Origin: Diplonema papillatum
Lineage: Eukaryota > Euglenozoa > Diplonemea > Diplonemida > Diplonemidae
Reading direction: 5' to 3'
Length of the DNA stretch: 64,000 nt
Assembly: GCA_030068145.1 (NCBI GenBank)
Contig: JAPJBO010000035.1
Span: 62,001-126,000, forward strand
The translations under genes and the position numbers were made by a program. The notes below the pieces were generated by a model. It ran no database searches. It was not told the origin of the DNA and worked only from the letters and a program-made list of their open reading frames with translations. Positions 10,087 through 20,318 of this stretch are shown piece by piece (within the stretch, counting starts at the first letter, position 1; every line of letters starts with the position of its first letter).

Positions 10087-11577
10087 ATGACCGACAGCGT
10101 CAGCCGCGACTTGAAGGAGCTATGCATTCTGCGGGGCGCCGGCGGCCTGACCGCGGCGCAGTTCGAGCTCGCGAAGGACGTCGTGCTGCGGCGGGCCACC
10201 GCCGTGTTCAGGGCGCACGGGAAGGGTGAGGCGGGTGGGTACGGCGGAGGCGAGGCGCCGTCGTGCGAGCACGGGTCACTGGAGGTGCAGTCGCTGAGCT
10301 CTGTGCCCGCATCGTGGCTCGGGAAGCTGCAGTGCAGCAGGTGCTCAAGGGAGGGCCCCGCCGAGGAGTTCACCGGCTGCCGAGCCTGCGACTACGACCT
10401 GTGCCCGAAGTGCTCCCGCAGGGAGACCCGGGTGAGGAGAAAGGTCGCCGAGCTACAGTCGCGAAGCGACGAGCAAAACGGGTCCGGGTTCAAAGCCATC
10501 CGCCCGGACTGGGCCGTCGCCGCGGTCACCGAACACAGCGTCGGCAGCTGGTCGAATCCGGGGCGTCGGAAGCCCAGCGAAACGCCTCGCGACAACGAGG
10601 TCGCCCGGTACGAGCGGCGGCACCGCGGCCGAGTGGCCCGGGGGGTGTCTGCCGACACGGAGGTCATCTTCCCCTTCGAGCAGTACTCCGACGCTTCCTC
10701 GTCGTTCCACCGGGACCCGCGGGAGTTCCGCTCGGTCGCCAAGCCGCCGTCTCACGCGAGCCAGCTCCACGCGCCGCGGGCCCAGCGCGCGCGTGCTGCG
10801 CGGGAGGCCGGGTTGGTCCTTCCGGCGGGGCACGCGGGGCAGCAGGACCGGGCGGGCGGCGGCGGTGTGCCGCGGGAGGGGTCGGAGGATGACCAGGCGA
10901 TCCCTGCGAGCCACGGGGGAGGCGCGATCCTGCGGTTTGAAGAGGTCAAGGAGGAGGACCACGCGGCGCTCGCGAAGCTCGTGAAGAAGAAGAAGGCCCG
11001 CCGAACGGCTGTGCAGCAGGCCGAGGAGCGGAGGCGGCAGGCAGACCGCCCCCCGGCATCGCCCGATGCGGCGAGGCCCCGGCCGCCGAGCACGCTGGTC
11101 ACGGCTGACTCGGACCAGTTCCACAGCGAGGCGGGCAGCAGCGACGGGGCGAAGCCGCACACCCGCATGACGACGGCCGAGAGCTTGTGTGCCGGCGGCG
11201 GCGCCGGCAGCCCCGCGTCGCCGCCGCCGCCGCCGTTCATCGCGCCGGGGATCTCGCTGGTGCGGGTGGACAGCGACGGCCCGTCGAGCACGAGCGGGAC
11301 GGTCACGCCGCCGGAGATCGTCAGGCACGACCAGGGGTCGCCGGCGTCCGCCGCCGCGGCAGAGCCCGACCACTTCGCGCCCGCCGTCCAAACCACGATC
11401 CTCACCCACGACTCGCCCCCGCTCCCCCCCGCCGGCCACCTGCCGAACGCGCGGGTCAGCTCGCTGGGGGGCACCGTCTCTTCCGTCACCCTCTCCGGGC
11501 CGGCAACCCTCAAACGACCCCCGTCCCAGTCGCCGGCGAAGCACATCGTTCGCTGGCCGTTGGACGTCGATGTGTGA
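10087..11577 (+). CDS. SHOCT-like / Cys-rich zinc-finger protein of unknown role
   Basis: 496 residues from the ATG at 10087. The same frame is open from an ATG at 9937, but that extension crosses a C-run and a possible TATA box. Residues ~7-33 (DLKELCILRGAGGLTAAQF) have the pattern of the short SHOCT-type helix pair. A zinc-binding cluster follows: C60, H62, C83, C86, C98, C101, C106, C109, with a CRACDYDLCPKC core like DC1/ZZ-type fingers. The remainder is low complexity, rich in Ala, Pro, Arg and Asp, with a charged helix near 340-370 (KLVKKKKARRTAVQQAEERR) and the tail AKHIVRWPLDVDV. Probably an adaptor or nuclear protein; function not known. Its last ~97 codons and 3' UTR are duplicated downstream. 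Confidence 0.75.
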   Translation: MTDSVSRDLKELCILRGAGGLTAAQFELAKDVVLRRATAVFRAHGKGEAGGYGGGEAPSCEHGSLEVQSLSSVPASWLGKLQCSRCSREGPAEEFTGCRACDYDLCPKCSRRETRVRRKVAELQSRSDEQNGSGFKAIRPDWAVAAVTEHSVGSWSNPGRRKPSETPRDNEVARYERRHRGRVARGVSADTEVIFPFEQYSDASSSFHRDPREFRSVAKPPSHASQLHAPRAQRARAAREAGLVLPAGHAGQQDRAGGGGVPREGSEDDQAIPASHGGGAILRFEEVKEEDHAALAKLVKKKKARRTAVQQAEERRRQADRPPASPDAARPRPPSTLVTADSDQFHSEAGSSDGAKPHTRMTTAESLCAGGGAGSPASPPPPPFIAPGISLVRVDSDGPSSTSGTVTPPEIVRHDQGSPASAAAAEPDHFAPAVQTTILTHDSPPLPPAGHLPNARVSSLGGTVSSVTLSGPATLKRPPSQSPAKHIVRWPLDVDV

Positions 11578-11809
11578 AGGAGTCGGGGGGGGCGCTGTCG
11601 AAGACTGTGACTGTTCTTCACCACCTGTGTTTTGGCACAGAGAGCGGACTCCGAGTGCAAATGGCGTCGAAAGCTTTCTGCAAGGAGCTTAATATGCGAT
11701 AGGGCTAAGCTTGACAAGCACTATCTGCAAGGCTCTATGCCTTTTTCTGTCTCCTTCGTGTGCCGACGTACCGGCCTGCATGTTACTTTTGTGTTTACTT
11801 CGAAGTTCG

Positions 11810-12318
11810 CCGTCGAGCACGAGCGGGATGGTCACGCCGCCGGAGAGGCACGACCAGGGGTCGCCGGCCTCCGCCGCCGCGGCCGAACCAGACCACTTCG
11901 CGCCCGCCGTCCAAACCGCGATCCTCACCCACGGCTCGCCCCCGCTCCCCCCCGCCGGCCACCTGCCGAACGCGTGGCTCCGTCTCTTCCGTCACCCTCT
12001 CCGGGCCGGCAACCGTCAAACGACCCCCGTCCCAGTAGCCGGCGAAGCACATCGTTCGCTGGCCGTTGGACGTCGATGTGTGAAGGAGTTGGGGGTGGGG
12101 GCGCTGTCGAAGACTGTGACTGTTCTTCACCACCTGTGTTTTGGCACAGAGAGCGGACTCCGAGAGCAAATGGCGTCGAAAGCTTTCTGCAAGGAGCTCA
12201 ATATGCGATGGGGCTAAGCTTGACAAGCACTATCTGCAAGGCTCTATGCCTTTTTCTGACTCCTTCGTGTGCCGACGTACCGGCCTGCTTGTTACTTTTG
12301 TGTTTACTTCGAAGTTCG
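11810..12318 (+). pseudogene. Duplicated 3' end, copy 2 (broken)
   Basis: Shares GGGATGGTCACGCCGCCGGA and the PDHFAPAVQT coding block with the intact gene. Deletions, for example after GAACGCG, shift the frame and remove the VSSLGG segment. It has no start of its own. Confidence 0.8.
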
Positions 12319-12970
12319 CCGTCGGGACGGTCACGCCGCCGGATATCGTCAGGCACGACCAGGGGTCGCCGGCCTCCGCCGCCGCGGCCGAACCAGACCA
12401 CTTCGCGCCCGCCGTCCAAACCACGATCCTCACCCACGACTCGCCCCCGCTCCCCCCCGCCGGCCACCTGCCGAACGCGCGGGTCAGCTCGCTGGGGGGC
12501 ACCGTCTCTTCCGTCACCCTCTCCGGGCCGGCAACCCTCAAACGGCCCCCGTCCCAGTCGCCGGCGAAGCACATCGTTCGCTGGCCGTCGGACGTCGATG
12601 TGTGAAGGCGTCGGGGGTGGGGGCGCTCCTGTTTCCTGTGGATTCTCACGCCGGTCGAAGACCCGCTTCTCTGTGACTGTTCTGTCACCACCTGTGTTTT
12701 GGCACAGAGAGCGGACTCCGAGTGCAAATGACGTCGAAACCGACGGTTCTACACACGCCGTTCCGGACTGCAAGTACTTCGGGCGGGACGCATGCATGCG
12801 TGCGGGAGCTTTCTGCACAAGGAGATTAATCTGCGATGGGGCTAAGCTTGAGAAGCACTATCTGCAAGGCTCTATGCCTTCTTCTGACTCCCTCGTGTGC
12901 CGACGTACAGAACGTCTGCCGGCCTGCACGTTACTTTTGTGTTTACTTCGAATTTTGCGCGCGCACGCCT
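12319..12970 (+). pseudogene. Duplicated 3' end, copy 3 (tail frame intact)
   Basis: About 95 codons match the gene's C terminus with very few replacements (PEIV to PDIV, PLDVDV to PSDVDV) and end at the same stop near 12605. It has no zinc-finger region. The 3' UTR part carries extra sequence not present in copies 1 and 2. It could act as an alternative terminal exon, but no acceptor is proven. Confidence 0.75.
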
Positions 12971-14301
12971 GCTAGATGGAAGGTGTTGCTACTCACACGA
13001 CTGCTGGCTGCAGTGCTTGTATCTGCAGCGCGTTGTGGCGACAGCGAGATGCTACTCTTAGACTATCCTAGCCGACAGCATGCATCGGCAGAGTATTGCT
13101 GTGAGTAGGATGCACCTGCCGGTGCGCCCACCCTGCCCGGTTTTCGCAATCACCGGAGCAGAGAAAGGCGCCATCCGGCGCCGTCGATACAACGAACGCA
13201 AACCTCCTGATCACATTTTTTTTCCTGTAACATTTTCTTCCGTGCTGTTTATCTTGCTCTGCTGTTTACCCACCGCCGAAAAACCCGCGTGCCGGCCTTT
13301 TTTTCTTCGTGTATTTGTTAGAGAAATATTGGGAAGAGAGAAAGTGAGAACACGGAACCACATTCAAATGGGTCCAAGTCAACAAAAAAGAGCGGCGGCT
13401 TCGCTTTCTTTTCTGCGTGCGTGCCAGTTGATCAACGACCCACCCAACCGGTTTGTGTTGCCGAAGTCGCCGGTCGCTGCTGCTTGCGCTCGGAGCCGCC
13501 CCGGCTGTCTTGCTTCACTCGGTTGTTGCGAAAGATGCCCCGTTCTCCTTCCAGGCTTGCTCTCGAACTAGGACAGCGCGTATACTTGAGACGGTCCATC
13601 CTCCAATTCTTTGACAGCTCCAGCGGCAACTCCATGCAGCTCCCGGGAGGGATCAAAGCTAGTGCAATGGCTCACCGAGACGCCTCGTGGTGCACCTTGA
13701 TGAGCACGAGTCAGAAACCAGAAACAGTCTGCGTGACGAAGAGATGAGAGAATTTTGCTAGCCATAGTTAAAGTGGGCAAGTATGTCGACATCCCTTTTC
13801 ACTCACTGCCCGACTTCCAGCCTCAATGGTCAACCGGTGACCGTAACACACCGAACCTTTAAAAAGTGTCAAGAAGGGCCCACTTCCGTGCTGTCAATAT
13901 TGTGCGCAAAAGCAGACCCTGAACCGATCGAACGTTCCCGCGTTTTGGGCCAGTTTTCTGCGTGTTCGCCTTTTTGGTTATGCTTCTCAACCTTCCCTGT
14001 CCTGGGGTGGCACGAAGTAGTACTCGCGTTGGTGAAGCGTACCACAACCGCAATTAAACCACACTAAACGCTAGAACATACGCATATTGGTGGAGAGAGG
14101 TCCTAAGACTGCCAGGTCCTCGCATTTGACGCTCTCCGAGCTTCCGATAGGCATTCCCACCCTTTGACGATGTGTTCTCTCTCTCGCTTGAAAAGGCCAG
14201 TGCAGGGGAGTATTTTCTGCGAACATTTATTGTCAGACTTCCCTCACCCCAGCACTCCTCTGTTCGTCCCCAACGCGGGATCCAAGGGGGGGCGGGGAAA
14301 A
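12971..14301. other. Intergenic, repeat relics only
   Basis: Contains the second copy of the diverged repeat also seen at 2535-2660 (about 13470-13585) and an L-family copy at 13757-13863. No supported gene. This is also the upstream region of the RRM gene. Confidence 0.45.
13757..13863 (+). repeat. LTR-like repeat family L, diverged copy
   Basis: Begins GCTAGCCATAGTTAAAGTG and continues with CCTCAATGGTCAACCGGTGA and ACACCGAACCTTTAAA, the L-family order. The family end (ACTAAACGCTAGAAC) reappears near 14062, suggesting a ~190-bp interruption. Confidence 0.7.
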
Positions 14302-15116
14302 ATGCAGGGCCGGTCGCACTCGATCAGCCGGAAGTTCGAGGAGAAACGAACAATCGCAGCATCGAACATCAGCAGCTCGCTGACGGCGGCTGAGGTATGG
14401 GTGACACTGCAGAAAATGACACGTTGTTCATCTTACGTGGCATCCTCTGATTCTTGTGCACGAGATCACGGCCCCTACCGAGCCGATCCAGACGGTGTGG
14501 GCAATTCTATGCAGCTCCGGGGATAGAGGTGATAGGGGTGGACCTGGTGCACCGCGAGTGTGAGTGAGTGTAGTTTTAGGTTAGAATGCAGAACCCAGTT
14601 GGATTCCACTTGTTCGTAACAGTTCCAAGCTGAATCTTCATTGCAGGCACAACATGCAAGAATGCCTGAAAAATCGGGAGCCGCCGAGAGCGCCCCTCAC
14701 AGCGCTTTTCAATCTGAGCCCAGACCTAAACCCGCGCTGACCATCCCGCGTGTGTCCTCAGAGCCCATCCTTTTCTCGAAGTTACGGATCCAGTTTGCCC
14801 AGCAGGCCTACATTTAGTCACGACCTCTTCGATCGTACGTGTTAGACAGCGGCAGGCATTGCGATGCGGCTCCAGCTGGCAAGCACCGCCGATAGAGGCC
14901 ACAACCCAAGCACGTTCCTTCACCCCAAATGCACAGGTGGAGACCTTCTTTTCGTATTGCGGAGAGATCGAAGATATGAGGCTCATCGCCGACCCTCGCT
15001 CCCCTGGCAACACCGTAGCCGTCGTCATGTACAAGAGGGAAGAAGACGCCGAGAGCGCTTTCATGCTGCAAGAAGCTGTTCTCGGGGGCTTGGAAATCGA
15101 CGTTGCTCCAGTTGAG
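14302..15116 (+). CDS. RRM RNA-binding protein, 5' two exons (14302-14394, 14937-15116); 3' end unresolved
   Basis: Exon 1 runs from an ATG in AAAAATGC context to a GAG|GTATGG donor, 31 codons, phase 0. Exon 2 follows a GCACAG acceptor and gives 60 codons to a GAG|GTTTGC donor, phase 0. Joined, they read ...KRTIAASNISSSLTAAE then VETFFSYCGEIEDMRLIAD, a continuous RNA-recognition motif: beta1 (TIAASNIS), helix 1 (AEVETFFSYCG), beta2 (DMRLI), beta3 (TVAVVMYK), helix 2 (EDAESAFMLQEA) and beta4 (IDVAPVE). Reading through the second donor gives a stop at 15251, so more exons should follow, but I could not identify them. An open stretch at ~15476-15690 is a candidate. Resembles short single-RRM proteins such as Vip1; the identity is not certain. 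Confidence 0.7.
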
Positions 15117-16013
15117 GTTTGCGCTGTTCGTCCGGTTTACCAGTTCTTTTGTCACGTTTTGGGATGCAAACGGCAAGGGGGGGGGACCGTGGTGCCAGTG
15201 AACAGGTGCCGACGTGGGTTCGTAGGGTTTGATGATGCACCCGACCACTGAGGAATGAGCTCAACGAAGCTCATCCGACCGGAACTTCGGCTGTTCATCG
15301 ACAGGGCTGACGTTTAAGAACCCCAATACTGTTTGATTTGCACACACTGTTAGGATTCTACACAAAAAAGCACCAACCTGGGATCCCCCCCCTCTCATCA
15401 TCTTGGTCCTGGCTGTGCTACGAACCGCCTGGCACGTCGGGGCGTAGCCCTCTAGGGTCGCTCTGGGTCTGAGCAGTGGCCCATATTGCAAATCGGAAAA
15501 AACACGGGTAGGTTCTTTTGCCGGCGACGACGGGGACGACAACAGCGAGGGTGGAACGAAGGGTGCTGGGCGGAACTGCAACCCAAAAAAGTGCCGTTTT
15601 ACGATAGTTGACATCGCCGACAACAAGCTCGTACTCACGGAGACCAAGCGGGGGTGGCAACGGATGGCCGCAGGAGGTCCGGGTCCAGGATAGGTACCGG
15701 ATGCGGTTCTTTGAACAGAACGTCCGCACTTCCGTAGCAGAATGAGTCCGGTGTGCTCAAAAATAGCACTGTGCGAGACACTTTTTACTGTTGCAAAGCT
15801 GCAGAAGAAAAGTCAGGCACCGGGATCTTCCCGTCGAGTACGCAACCCGGTGAGCACAGCCAAGAGTCGGAGTTTAGCGTCGGAACTCCCTGGCTTTCCA
15901 CGCCGACGACACCCTACGCAATCCCAAACACCCCCTGAACGCGTTAGGGGGCCTCACAAGGGTTCACACCCGCCCGAACCGAGCTGCAGGTTCTCATTGG
16001 TTTCAACACTTTC
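15117..16013. other. Probable introns and 3' exons of the RRM gene, unresolved
   Basis: One frame is open from about 15476 to a TAG near 15690 and reads CRFTIVDIADNKLVLTETK in its middle, which looks protein-like but is not recognised. No other signal. Repeat copies begin at 16014. Confidence 0.35.
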
Positions 16014-16096
16014 AACCCTCCTCCCTACTCAAGCCTCTACGGTCAACTGGTGACTTTAACATACCGACCTTCTAATCCACACAATAACGCTAGCAA
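16014..16096 (+). repeat. LTR-like repeat family L, diverged copy
   Basis: Aligns with the family end: CAAGCCTCTACGGTCAACTG, GACTTTAACATACCGACCTT and AATAACGCTAGCAAATTGT. Confidence 0.65.
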
Positions 16097-16300
16097 ATTG
16101 TGTCGTCTCTACAAGAGTGAGGGAGGGTTTGCCCCACACGCAGATTGCTGGCTCCGTGGCACTGCTGGGGCCTTTTAGCAAGCCCGAGACCAGGGACAGG
16201 AGCTTCAGGTCCCATTTAAGTAGCCAATGCCATCTGCTGTCGTGAAGATAATGGACTGTCTGGCCTTTAAAGTGGCGGCTGTGGTGGCTGCAACAGCAAG

Positions 16301-16345
16301 GAGACTTTAAAATACCGACCTTCTAATCCACAAATAATGCTAGTA
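16301..16345 (+). repeat. LTR-like repeat family L, fragment
   Basis: GAGACTTTAAAATACCGACC then TTCTAATCCACAAATAATGC, the last ~45 bp of the family. A 63-codon open frame (16348-16539) follows; it is not recognised. Confidence 0.55.
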
Positions 16346-16599
16346 AAGTGGAGAGGGAGCACGACACCGTGATGTCTGGCGAGCTGAAATTTACGGTCTT
16401 GGATCCCAGGTCTTCCTCAAACGTTTCAGACACACACGGAGGGGTGCTTGCGCCCATGCCGATACCCGGCGGGGTCGGGATCCAGCGAGGGTTCGTAATC
16501 GACGGACTGCGAGAAAAGGCAGGTGGTGACAAGCGTTGAACTTGGCGTTGTCTTGTGGGCCTTGACCTCGACTCTGTTCTTCTCTATTGACTAAAAAAG

Positions 16600-16676
16600 C
16601 TCAACCTCCTTACCCAAGCCTCTACTATCAACCGGAGACTTTAAATACCGACCTTCGAATCAACAAAAAACGCTAG
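16600..16676 (+). repeat. LTR-like repeat family L, diverged copy
   Basis: CCCAAGCCTCTACTATCAAC, CGGAGACTTTAAATACCGAC and CAAAAAACGCTAGAAATTGT. Third copy within 700 bp, closer to the 16.0-kb copy than to the 28.9-kb one. Confidence 0.65.
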
Positions 16677-17139
16677 AAATTGTCTGCTAGCAGATCGGCG
16701 GTATCCTGTGCTCCTCTTGCGTGTTGGCGCCCCCTCACGGTCTCCTGTTCTTCGCCTCATTCCAGAGTCGGATGCCGTCCCACAAGAAAACATCCAAAAA
16801 TTGAGGTACGGGTAGCGTATCCTTCGCCCAATGCAGAAGTACCTCATCTTCGAGGTGTTCAATGGACAGGTTTGCCTGTTCTCACGAACCCGCTTCTTCA
16901 CCGTGCTGACGAGCCTCTCCATGGCATTGCTGTCAAACCTGCCGTGCACCTGGACTGCCCCCATCACCGCCACGATGGGATCTTCCGTGTCGAGCTTTTC
17001 AAAGGCAAGACGCAGGGTGGCCTCCGGCTCCGGCGCCATGCAGAGGTCCGAAAGTTTCCCAGGCTTTTTCCCGCGGGGCATGCCAACGCTAGCTGCTAAG
17101 AGAATACCCGCAGCTCTTTGTATTCATAGCCATCCTTCG
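16677..17139. other. Unrecognised stretch with overlapping open frames
   Basis: Open frames exist on both strands (139 codons +, 146 codons -). The minus frame (EATLRLAFEKLDTEDPIVAV, FDSNAMERLVSTVKKRVRE) is more protein-like and lies in the same orientation as the LINE fragment beyond it. It could be another piece of a retroelement or a decayed gene. Not assigned. Confidence 0.3.
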
Positions 17140-17570
17140 TACTTATGGCAAGAGCAGTCGTGTTTCGAAGTAGGGTAATCCTCCCGGAGTCTTTTGCGTA
17201 TACAGTGAGTGCCTTTTTCCCACCGTTTTCACCCACGTCGTCTTGCTCTTTTCGAGCTCGTTCGCGACTGTTCGCTGGACTGTAGCTATTTGTTCCTCGG
17301 CTGATCTGCCTTTCTGAAAACCTGCCTGTGTCGGATGCAACTTGCCCTCTAGCTGGCACGAGAGGCGGTAGTGAACGAGGCGCTCCAGGAGTTTTGCGAC
17401 GCAACTGGTTAACGCAATTGGCCTGTACGCGTCGGGCTGGTCCGCACTCTTGCCTGGCTTCAATAGCATCATCATGTGATCCTCCCGCCAGGTGGAAGCT
17501 ACGCCCTTTGTATATGAGAGGTTGAGCAGTCTCAGCAGAGTGTCCCGTCGAGGTTTATGCCTATCGTCGT
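17140..17570 (-). pseudogene. Non-LTR (LINE) retrotransposon reverse transcriptase fragment
   Basis: On the minus strand the frame reads RRDTLLRLLNLSYTKGVAST, WREDHMMMLLKPGKSADQPD, AYRPIALTSCVAKLLERLVH, then HPTQAGFQKGRSAEEQIATV. This is the fingers region of a LINE reverse transcriptase (WR...LLKPGK, YRPI.L.S...KLLE, Q.GF..GRS). Homology fades after NELEKSKTT, before the first catalytic aspartate, and no palm domain is present. It is a truncated relic. Confidence 0.8.
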
Positions 17571-18390
17571 CTCCATGTGGTGGGACTTATCGGGTATGTG
17601 GATGCAGGACGCGTCTGCATATTGCCGGATGCGTCCCACAAGACCCTTGCCATCACCACAGACGTTCTTTGCCCGACCCGAAGCAACGGCGGTCACCTGC
17701 GAAGGGTGAATGCCGACTTCGCCGAGCTTGAGACCCACCTTTTCGCACAAAGTGAGACCTGTGCTCGATTCCGAGCCGGCGAAATGTCCCGATCGGCACC
17801 TTGCCGCCTTTCAAGGTTTTGGGGTCAAAGTACCGGACGACAACGGCATAAATCTCTGCAGGGCTTGCTGCTTTGACCCCCCGTTCAGCATACTGCAGCT
17901 CAGGCGGGTCCCTGCCAGCCTCAGGCCTCGCCCAAGTCCTTTTGAAGAAAAATGCACGCCGACTTTTTTTTTTTTTTTTTTTGCCACATGCATAGGGGTG
18001 CCCACTCAGGCCCTTTTTTTGTCCGGAACCCGAATTTTCATTATTCGTCTATGTTGGTCAGCCATTTGTACACCCATCAAGGGAAAAACATGTCTAGAAC
18101 CCATCTTTGGTCGTGGATGAGCAAAAATTACCATCTTTAACCCCTCAAACAGTAAGAAAACAGTGTCCGCAAGCTCCCTGAGAGGCTCTGAAACGCAGGG
18201 ATCGGCCCTCTGATCACTGTTCGCCAACCAACGGTCAGCCTAGCAGCTTCTTTGTGGTCTGTCAGTACCTGAGATGCTCTACAAAACACCCAATTGTGCT
18301 AGGAACCTACAAAAGGCACAGGAGAGCCCTCACATACAGTGTTTTAGGGTGATTACCGACGTGCCTCGTGCCCCGCACCGTCCTCGAAAA

Positions 18391-18630
18391 TGCTCGTGAA
18401 TTGAAAAAAATGCTCGTGATTTGAAAAAAATGCTCGTGATGTGAAAAAAGTGCTCGTATAGCCTCTAGAGTGCTCGGGAGTCCTCCCACCAGCCTTACTG
18501 AGCACTATTCTGCACCAAAGAGACAGTACCGGCCTCCTGATGCCCTCGTTTGACCCTCTTCTGATACACCGTTACACAGCGTTACACAGCGTTACATAGC
18601 GTTACATCACCGTTACACGCCGTTACAATT
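18391..18630 (+). repeat. Short tandem repeats (20-bp AATGCTCGTGATTTGAAA; ~11-bp CGTTACACAG)
   Basis: 18391-18470 holds about four units of a ~20-bp motif around TGCTCGTGA with A-rich spacers. 18568-18630 holds about six units of CGTTACAyag/c. They are independent simple arrays in the left part of the outer element. Confidence 0.8.
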
Positions 18631-18859
18631 TTGCACCGTTTTTTACCGATTTTGTCCCTAGTGTCAGTTACTGTCACCGATTGCACGCCAAAACCACGGC
18701 GAAAACATCCTAAGTCGCAGTGTGGTGGCCCATTGGATGCTAAAACAGTAGAGGAAAGGTCATTTTGGCTCAAATTCAGGCAAGCAGACCCTTTTGAGCC
18801 TTAGAACAGTGGTAAAAGATGGCAAATTGAGGTGTTTCACCTTAGAATATGGTGAAGAG

Positions 18860-19137
18860 GTGGGGGAGAGGTCCTTTTGTGTGGGGAAGAGGTCCTTCTG
18901 AGTGGGGGAGAGGTCCTTCTGTGTGGGGGAGAGGTCCTTTTGTGTGGGGGAGAGGTCCTTTTGTGTGGGGGAGAGGTCCTTTTGTGTGGGGGAGAGGTCC
19001 TTCTGAGTGGGGGAGAGGTCCTTTTGTGTGGGGGAGAGGTCCTTTTGTGTGGGGGAGAGGTCCTTTCGTGTGGGGGAGAGGTCCTTTTGTGTGGGGGAGA
19101 GGTCCTTTTGTGTGGGGGAGAGGTCCTTCTGAGTGGG
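18860..19137 (+). repeat. 21-bp minisatellite, left array (~13 copies)
   Basis: Consensus core GGGGGAGAGGTCCTTTTGTG with a 21-bp period. Variants replace TTTTGTG with TTCTGAG, TTCTGTG or TTTCGTG. As 21 is divisible by three and the unit has no stop in any frame, all six frames are open. Those ORFs are artefacts. Confidence 0.95.
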
Positions 19138-19220
19138 CTAGTGGGCTACCAACGATTTAAAAGCTACAGTTTCTGTACTTTATTGGAAGGGGGGACGTGG
19201 AGAGGGTGGCTGTTGCTTTT

Positions 19221-20261
19221 ATGGCGGAGCAGACGTACTTCTCGAATGTCGGCGCCGGCGCGCCTGTGTATGATTTCGAATTCCCGAGGGGGTTGCAGGG
19301 CCTATTCAAGGCCAAGATCGGCGAACCCCTCGGGAGGCGGAAAATAAACAAGGCGGACTTGTTGGCTTGGGCCGGCCACCACGTCAGGGCGGTTCCCACC
19401 AACCAACACGAAGCGGCGTTCAAAGCGGTGATTGCGGGCGCGTTGGGCATTGAAGACGAGGATCTGGAGGGCATTGCGAGCCCCTACAGACTTGCCGCGA
19501 TCGCACAGGAGATCTGGCAAGTAAAGCCGGAGGCTTTCAAAGGTGAGGCCCTTCGGAAGGGATGCTGGCAAGACGGTGATCCGGTTCCTCTTCCCGCTGA
19601 TGCGCAGGGGCCTCGAGACCCACCCACTCCGGTGTCGACCTTGCCTTCATCGACTACTTCGGATGATGACCTCCGTGAACAGGTGAAGCAACTGGCAGCG
19701 GCAGTTTCCATGATGGCGGAAAAGATGGGGAAGTGGGATGAGGCCCCGGCGCGACAGAAGCTGGTCGCACCCGTCGAGCCCCGGGCGAGTTCGACAGCCC
19801 CTGGTGTGCGAAGCCACTACAAGGCCCCGGAAGACCAGAATGATGTCCGGGACTGGGCGGAAGCGATGGACGCTGATGCTGATAGGTTGGTGACGAAACT
19901 GCAGATGCGTTTTGTGACAGGCAGGGGGCACCTTCCTGGCGGGGAAATCCTCGAGACCCACTTCAGGATGTTGAAGAATTGGGTTCTATCTTCGTCCCAG
20001 TTGGAGGGTTGGCAGGAATGTCCCGAACAGGTGGCCTTGGGCAACGACCTCCTTCTGCAGGTCAAGTTGCAACAGAAGTTTGTTGAGGAAGGCATGAAGA
20101 GGAGCTCGCTTCTCAGCCGTTTGGCGGAAAAAGATGACGACCCTGTTGAAGTCGCTGCGGCGCAGGAAAGGCGGGACGCTAAGAAGCGCTTTCAGTTCAA
20201 AGAGCGGAAGCCGTGGCCAAAGAGGGGGCAGGGAAACGCCAGGGCCGGGGATGCAAAATGA
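19221..20261 (+). CDS. Retroelement ORF1, gag-like protein
   Basis: 346 residues from the first ATG; the frame is also open a few codons upstream from a GTG. No enzymatic motif and no zinc knuckle. The N-terminal half is a mixed alpha/beta region (ADLLAWAGHHVRAVPTNQHE). A Pro/Ser/Thr-rich linker follows (~120-150), then a heptad-like stretch (DDLREQVKQLAAAVSMMAEK), and the C terminus is strongly basic (RRDAKKRFQFKERKPWPKRG). Position in front of YR and RT, size and basic tail fit a nucleocapsid role. The assignment rests on context rather than similarity. Confidence 0.65.
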   Translation: MAEQTYFSNVGAGAPVYDFEFPRGLQGLFKAKIGEPLGRRKINKADLLAWAGHHVRAVPTNQHEAAFKAVIAGALGIEDEDLEGIASPYRLAAIAQEIWQVKPEAFKGEALRKGCWQDGDPVPLPADAQGPRDPPTPVSTLPSSTTSDDDLREQVKQLAAAVSMMAEKMGKWDEAPARQKLVAPVEPRASSTAPGVRSHYKAPEDQNDVRDWAEAMDADADRLVTKLQMRFVTGRGHLPGGEILETHFRMLKNWVLSSSQLEGWQECPEQVALGNDLLLQVKLQQKFVEEGMKRSSLLSRLAEKDDDPVEVAAAQERRDAKKRFQFKERKPWPKRGQGNARAGDAK

Positions 20262-20318
20262 CTGGCGTTTCCCCGGCCTCCAAGTGTGCCAGTCACAAAA
20301 AGCCACCCTCACAAAGTG

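Larger units (their letters stand above)
11281..12970 (+). repeat. Three tandem copies of the gene's 3' end plus UTR
   Basis: Unit starts at 11281, 11810 and 12319 (periods 529 and 509 bp). Each runs from the CCGTCG block in the coding region through the stop codon and 3' UTR to GTGTTTACTTCGAA. Copy 1 is the functional gene end. Copy 2 has lost codons and the frame. Copy 3 keeps an open frame to the same tail, ending IVRWPSDVDV. Flanking ORFs of 143-447 codons here only reflect the duplication. Confidence 0.9.

Noticed and set aside
10453..11717. Minus-strand frames of 321-363 codons opposite the zinc-finger gene
   Set aside because: Arg/Gly-rich shadows without motifs.
17532..17750. Minus frame with GDGKG...HIPDKSHH as a DDE transposase piece, with weak similarity to 29.87-29.96 kb
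   Set aside because: Motif too short to assign, and the similarity is near background; partly overlaps the LINE fragment.
18860..19347. Open frames of 103-156 codons in the left 21-bp array
   Set aside because: Produced by a period divisible by three without stops; no start context or unique sequence.
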